This document shows positions 61,522 through 64,000 of a stretch of 64,000 nucleotides of DNA, in pieces; position 1 is the stretch's first letter, and every line of letters begins with the position of its first letter. Both the position numbers and the translations under genes were made by a program. The DNA comes from an uncultured Acidobacteriia bacterium (GTDB taxonomy: Bacteria > Acidobacteriota > Terriglobia > Bryobacterales > Bryobacteraceae). Under the pieces are notes generated by a model. That model was not told the DNA's origin and made no database searches. It was given only the letters and a program-made list of their open reading frames with translations. The DNA lies in NCBI GenBank assembly GCA_903909435.1, contig CAIVVT010000195.1:62001-126000 (forward strand). The letters are read 5' to 3'.

Positions 61522-62460
61522 ATGCCTGTCCAATACCCAATTCGCGCTGTCGCCAAGCTTACCGGCATTACAGTTGACACCCTGCGTGCCTGGGAGCGCC
61601 GGTACAAGGCAGTAATTCCTGACCGAGTCTCGCGGGGACGGCTCTATAGCGACGCTGATGTGCGGCGCCTGTTATTGCTCAAGACCGCTTTGGAATGCGG
61701 GCATTCCATTGGGCGTGTCGCGTCGCTTCCCGATGCGGAACTGCAAGAACTGGCGCGCGCGTCGTTTCCCAGCAGCCCGGTCCTCCGTACTCAACCGGCG
61801 GCGCGGGTGGATCTTACCGAGTTGAGCAAGTTGCGGCGTGCCATCGAAGCGCTGGACTCGACGACCATAAACGACGAATTCAGCAGGCTTGCGCTATTCC
61901 TGAGTCCTACGGAGCTCGTTCACAAGGTGGTCTTGCCATTAATGCGACTGGCGGGCGAAAACTGGGAAAACGGAATCTACCAGATCGCACAGGAACACCT
62001 GCTCTCCGCCTGCGTGCGCAATCTTATGGGTGGTCTCGTCCGTCTCCAATCGAGGAGCGGTGGCGTCGCCAGGCTCTTGTTGGCGACACCTCCCGAAGAG
62101 TTGCACGAGTTCGGCATCCTCTCGGCTGCGATGCTGGCGCTGGAGCATGGTTTTCAGGTTGACTATCTTGGTCCCAATTTGCCAGCCCGCGAGATACTCG
62201 CCGCCGCTGCGTTGCGCTCGCCAGACGTGGTTGTGCTCGGAGTGCTGAAGCTGAATGCGACGCCCGCAGTCCAGCGGGACGTGGATCTTCTGGCGTCGGG
62301 GCTTCCGGCGTCCACCGAGTTGTGGTTGGGTGGCAGCGGAGCTGCGGACGTGGCGAATGGGGCAGCACGCACAGGCGTTTTCGTTTTAGAGGACCTGGTT
62401 CAATTCGAGCTGCATCTGGCAAGGTGGAAGTCCACTCATCTTCAGGGGGCTGACGCGTGA
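61522..62460 (+). CDS. carH: CarH/LitR-type B12-dependent photoreceptor, MerR-family regulator
   Basis: The 312-residue protein has a MerR-type HTH (about 5-70; IRAVAKLTGITVDTLRAWERRY). A four-helix B12-cap domain carries the Wx9EH photoreceptor signature (Trp148, Glu158, His159). A cobalamin-binding Rossmann domain has ExHxxG (Glu193, His195, Gly198) and GGSGA near the end. In CarH, adenosylcobalamin-bound tetramers repress in the dark and light breaks them apart. All the motifs needed are present. It is divergent from the lipid-modification operon and shares its regulatory region. The ATG at 61522 precedes the HTH directly. Confidence 0.92.
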   Translation: MPVQYPIRAVAKLTGITVDTLRAWERRYKAVIPDRVSRGRLYSDADVRRLLLLKTALECGHSIGRVASLPDAELQELARASFPSSPVLRTQPAARVDLTELSKLRRAIEALDSTTINDEFSRLALFLSPTELVHKVVLPLMRLAGENWENGIYQIAQEHLLSACVRNLMGGLVRLQSRSGGVARLLLATPPEELHEFGILSAAMLALEHGFQVDYLGPNLPAREILAAAALRSPDVVVLGVLKLNATPAVQRDVDLLASGLPASTELWLGGSGAADVANGAARTGVFVLEDLVQFELHLARWKSTHLQGADA

Positions 62461-62792
62461 AACTCTTTCTCAAACTCCTCTTTGGCGGCATCTTCGTGTG
62501 GATGACCGTTATGAGCATTCGGACTTGCCTGGCCGTAAGTCTGTGGGACGGTTGGGCGGATTACGCGGCGAATCCGTGGGCCCTGGCCACTTTGTGGGAC
62601 GCGTACTGCGGATTTCTCACATTCTACCTGTGGGTGGTCTACAAGCAGCTCAGCCTAGGATCACGGATCTTGTGGCTCCTGTTGATCATGGGTCTCGGGA
62701 ACATCGCCACGTCATTGTTTGTTTTGATCCAATTGTTCCGCCTGCGCCCCGACGAGTCCGCCGAGTCGATTCTCTGGAGCAGAACCAGATGA
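62457..62792 (+). CDS. DUF1475 family membrane protein
   Basis: The 111-residue protein has three predicted membrane segments (about 5-27, 42-62, 68-95) and the family-like stretch ALATLWDAYCGFLTFYLWVVYK. Function is unknown. It starts with GTG inside the carH stop (GTGA) and its stop overlaps the next ATG, so it is cotranslated with the regulator. Placement suggests a role in the light-induced lipid or membrane response. Confidence 0.85.
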   Translation: MKLFLKLLFGGIFVWMTVMSIRTCLAVSLWDGWADYAANPWALATLWDAYCGFLTFYLWVVYKQLSLGSRILWLLLIMGLGNIATSLFVLIQLFRLRPDESAESILWSRTR

Positions 62793-63268
62793 TCAACCTC
62801 TTCGTACGGCGCTGGATTTTGAATCCGATCGTCACCCTGTTGCGCCAGGGCATCACGCCAGAGAAGATCGCGTTGAGCATCGCGCTTGGATTCACCCTCG
62901 GCGTCACTCCGGTCCTGGGTTCGACGACCCTTCTCTGTCTGCTGTCGGCCGTCGTGTTCCGCCTGAACCTGCCCGCCATTCAGCTGGTCAACTACTTCAC
63001 CTACCCCCTGCAGTTCGCGCTGTTGATCCCGTTCATCCGCATGGGAGAGTGGCTCTTCGCATCCCACCCCATGCGAATCTCAGTGCCCAAGATCCTCGCC
63101 CTGATTCGCGTGGACGTGTGGTCTGCGATCTCGATTCTGTGGACCACCACCATGCACGCCCTGGTGGCCTGGCTCGCACTCGGATCCTTAGCAACATTGC
63201 TCCTGTACGTGGTGCTTGCGGCGGCGTTGAAGAGACTCGCGCGCTCATCTCTAGCGGGCCTCCGATGA
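62789..63268 (+). CDS. DUF2062 family membrane protein
   Basis: The 159-residue protein opens with VRRWILNPIVTLLRQGITPEKIALSIALGFTLGVTPVLGSTT, the DUF2062 hallmark. It has three or four membrane helices. The family occurs alone or fused to glycosyltransferases, and its function is unknown. The ATG at 62789 was chosen because it overlaps the DUF1475 stop as ATGA; a longer ORF from 62498 lies inside that gene. Its stop overlaps the next start. Confidence 0.85.
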   Translation: MINLFVRRWILNPIVTLLRQGITPEKIALSIALGFTLGVTPVLGSTTLLCLLSAVVFRLNLPAIQLVNYFTYPLQFALLIPFIRMGEWLFASHPMRISVPKILALIRVDVWSAISILWTTTMHALVAWLALGSLATLLLYVVLAAALKRLARSSLAGLR

Positions 63269-64000
63269 CACCTATTGCCTTGCACGCATTGCTCGTCGGC
63301 TCGCTTGCCGTCGGCGGTCTCATGTTCCTGCTTTGGCTGATCCACCTGCCGCTCAAGAATGCGGCAATCGTGGACGCAGGCTGGGCAGGAGGGCTGGCCA
63401 TACTGGGTGTGATCTATGGGGCGCTAGGCGGTGCTTACCCGCCGCGAGCGGTGTTGATCTCCGCGCTAGCCGCCGCTTGGGGTCTGCGCTTGGCGGCCTA
63501 CCTGCTCTTCACGCGCGTCATTGGCCACCCCGAAGAAGGCCGATACGTCCAATTGCGCCGCGACTGGGGCGGCAACATAGCACTGAAGTTCCTGCTCTTC
63601 TTCGAGTTCCAGGCACTGCTGTGCATCCTACTATCCGCCCCATTCCTGATTGCGGCGCTAAACCCGCGTCCTGCTCTTTCGGTGTTTGAATACGCGGCGA
63701 CGGGAGTGTGGCTCATCGCGTGGATTGGCGAGTTCGTGGCCGACACTCAGTTGAGCCGCTTCAAGTCCAACCCGGCTAATCGTGGAGCCGTCTGCCGGGT
63801 GGGTATGTGGCGCTACTCGCGGCATCCGAACTACTTTTTTGAGTGGATGATCTGGGTCGCATTCGCCCTGTTCGCTCTCGGCTCGCCTTACGGTCCCGTA
63901 GCCCTTTTCGCACCGGCCCTCATGCTCTTCTTTCTGTTCCGTGTTACCGGCATACCCGCTACCGAGGCGCAAGCGCTGCGGAGCAAGGGCGACACTTACC
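63265..64000 (+). CDS. DUF1295 (steroid 5-alpha-reductase-like) membrane protein, cut by window end
   Basis: About 245 residues are visible with the frame open at the right edge. It has about six membrane helices and the C-terminal signature VGMWRYSRHPNYFFEWMIW, shared with isoprenylcysteine methyltransferases and 5-alpha-reductases. Such proteins reduce or methylate lipid substrates in the membrane, using NADPH or SAM. Position after CarH-DUF1475-DUF2062 and opposite a CFA-like operon fits lipid modification. The ATG forms an ATGA overlap with the preceding gene. Confidence 0.88.
   Translation, partial: MTPIALHALLVGSLAVGGLMFLLWLIHLPLKNAAIVDAGWAGGLAILGVIYGALGGAYPPRAVLISALAAAWGLRLAAYLLFTRVIGHPEEGRYVQLRRDWGGNIALKFLLFFEFQALLCILLSAPFLIAALNPRPALSVFEYAATGVWLIAWIGEFVADTQLSRFKSNPANRGAVCRVGMWRYSRHPNYFFEWMIWVAFALFALGSPYGPVALFAPALMLFFLFRVTGIPATEAQALRSKGDTY

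Noticed and set aside
1-64000. tRNA, rRNA, CRISPR arrays, transposases, integrases, replication origin
   Set aside because: I looked for CCA-type tRNA ends, direct-repeat arrays and transposase motifs by eye and found none; a covariance-model scan would be needed to exclude degenerate RNA genes.

Overview
The window is GC-rich, gene-dense bacterial chromosome with many 4-base ATGA/GTGA gene overlaps. Lineage-informative genes suggest a soil-type Acidobacteriota, probably near Bryobacterales/Solibacterales. They include secreted proteins with carboxypeptidase-regulatory, IPT and BACON-type domains, TolC-like proteins with a long N-terminal domain, a ROK regulator beside a Tat-type Gfo/Idh/MocA protein, and an FkbH/carrier-protein cluster. 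The placement is inference. I saw no tRNA, rRNA, CRISPR array or insertion sequence.

Layout. 1-8.4 kb: edge-truncated PlsC-like acyltransferase, secreted cyclophilin with Lys/Ala/Pro tails, a three-gene operon (CBM9-like secreted protein plus two paralogous phosphohexomutases), a TrmH-type RNA methyltransferase and hutH. 7.6-16.2 kb: GNAT protein coupled to priA, small secreted protein, secreted esterase, zinc-less ROK regulator and a Tat-exported oxidoreductase. 16.3-20.1 kb: two coupled TolC-like outer-membrane proteins with no pump beside them. 20.5-26.0 kb: a compact coupled operon encoding FkbH-like HAD protein fused to a carrier domain, a GT4 glycosyltransferase, and a GT4 fused to a type II thioesterase. 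This is the best candidate for an undescribed biosynthetic system. 26-31.8 kb: DUF5995, minimal asparaginase, PQQ-repeat propeller, soluble transhydrogenase, IPT protein and an orphan NarL-type response regulator.

32.4-41.8 kb: a complete MdtABC-type RND efflux operon with a NodT lipoprotein channel. 42-51.8 kb: CxxCH/BACON secreted protein, a membrane PDZ-GAF-SpoIIE phosphatase, two carboxypeptidase-regulatory-domain proteins and a secreted amidohydrolase. 51.8-57.5 kb: DUF123 nuclease-like protein, then a TetR regulator and a DevCAB-type ABC exporter with its own TolC. A perfect 13-bp palindrome lies upstream of tetR and again at the exporter promoter, predicting autoregulated export.

57.5-64 kb: a divergent light-response/lipid module. 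The minus operon encodes a flavin oxidoreductase, DUF1365, a cyclopropane-synthase-like methyltransferase and an SRPBCC protein. The plus operon encodes a CarH/LitR-type B12 photoreceptor-regulator, DUF1475, DUF2062 and DUF1295 (cut by the window end). Between them are five TGT (ACA on the other strand) triplets at exact 11-bp spacing, overlapping a good minus-strand promoter, as expected for a CarH-type tandem-repeat operator.
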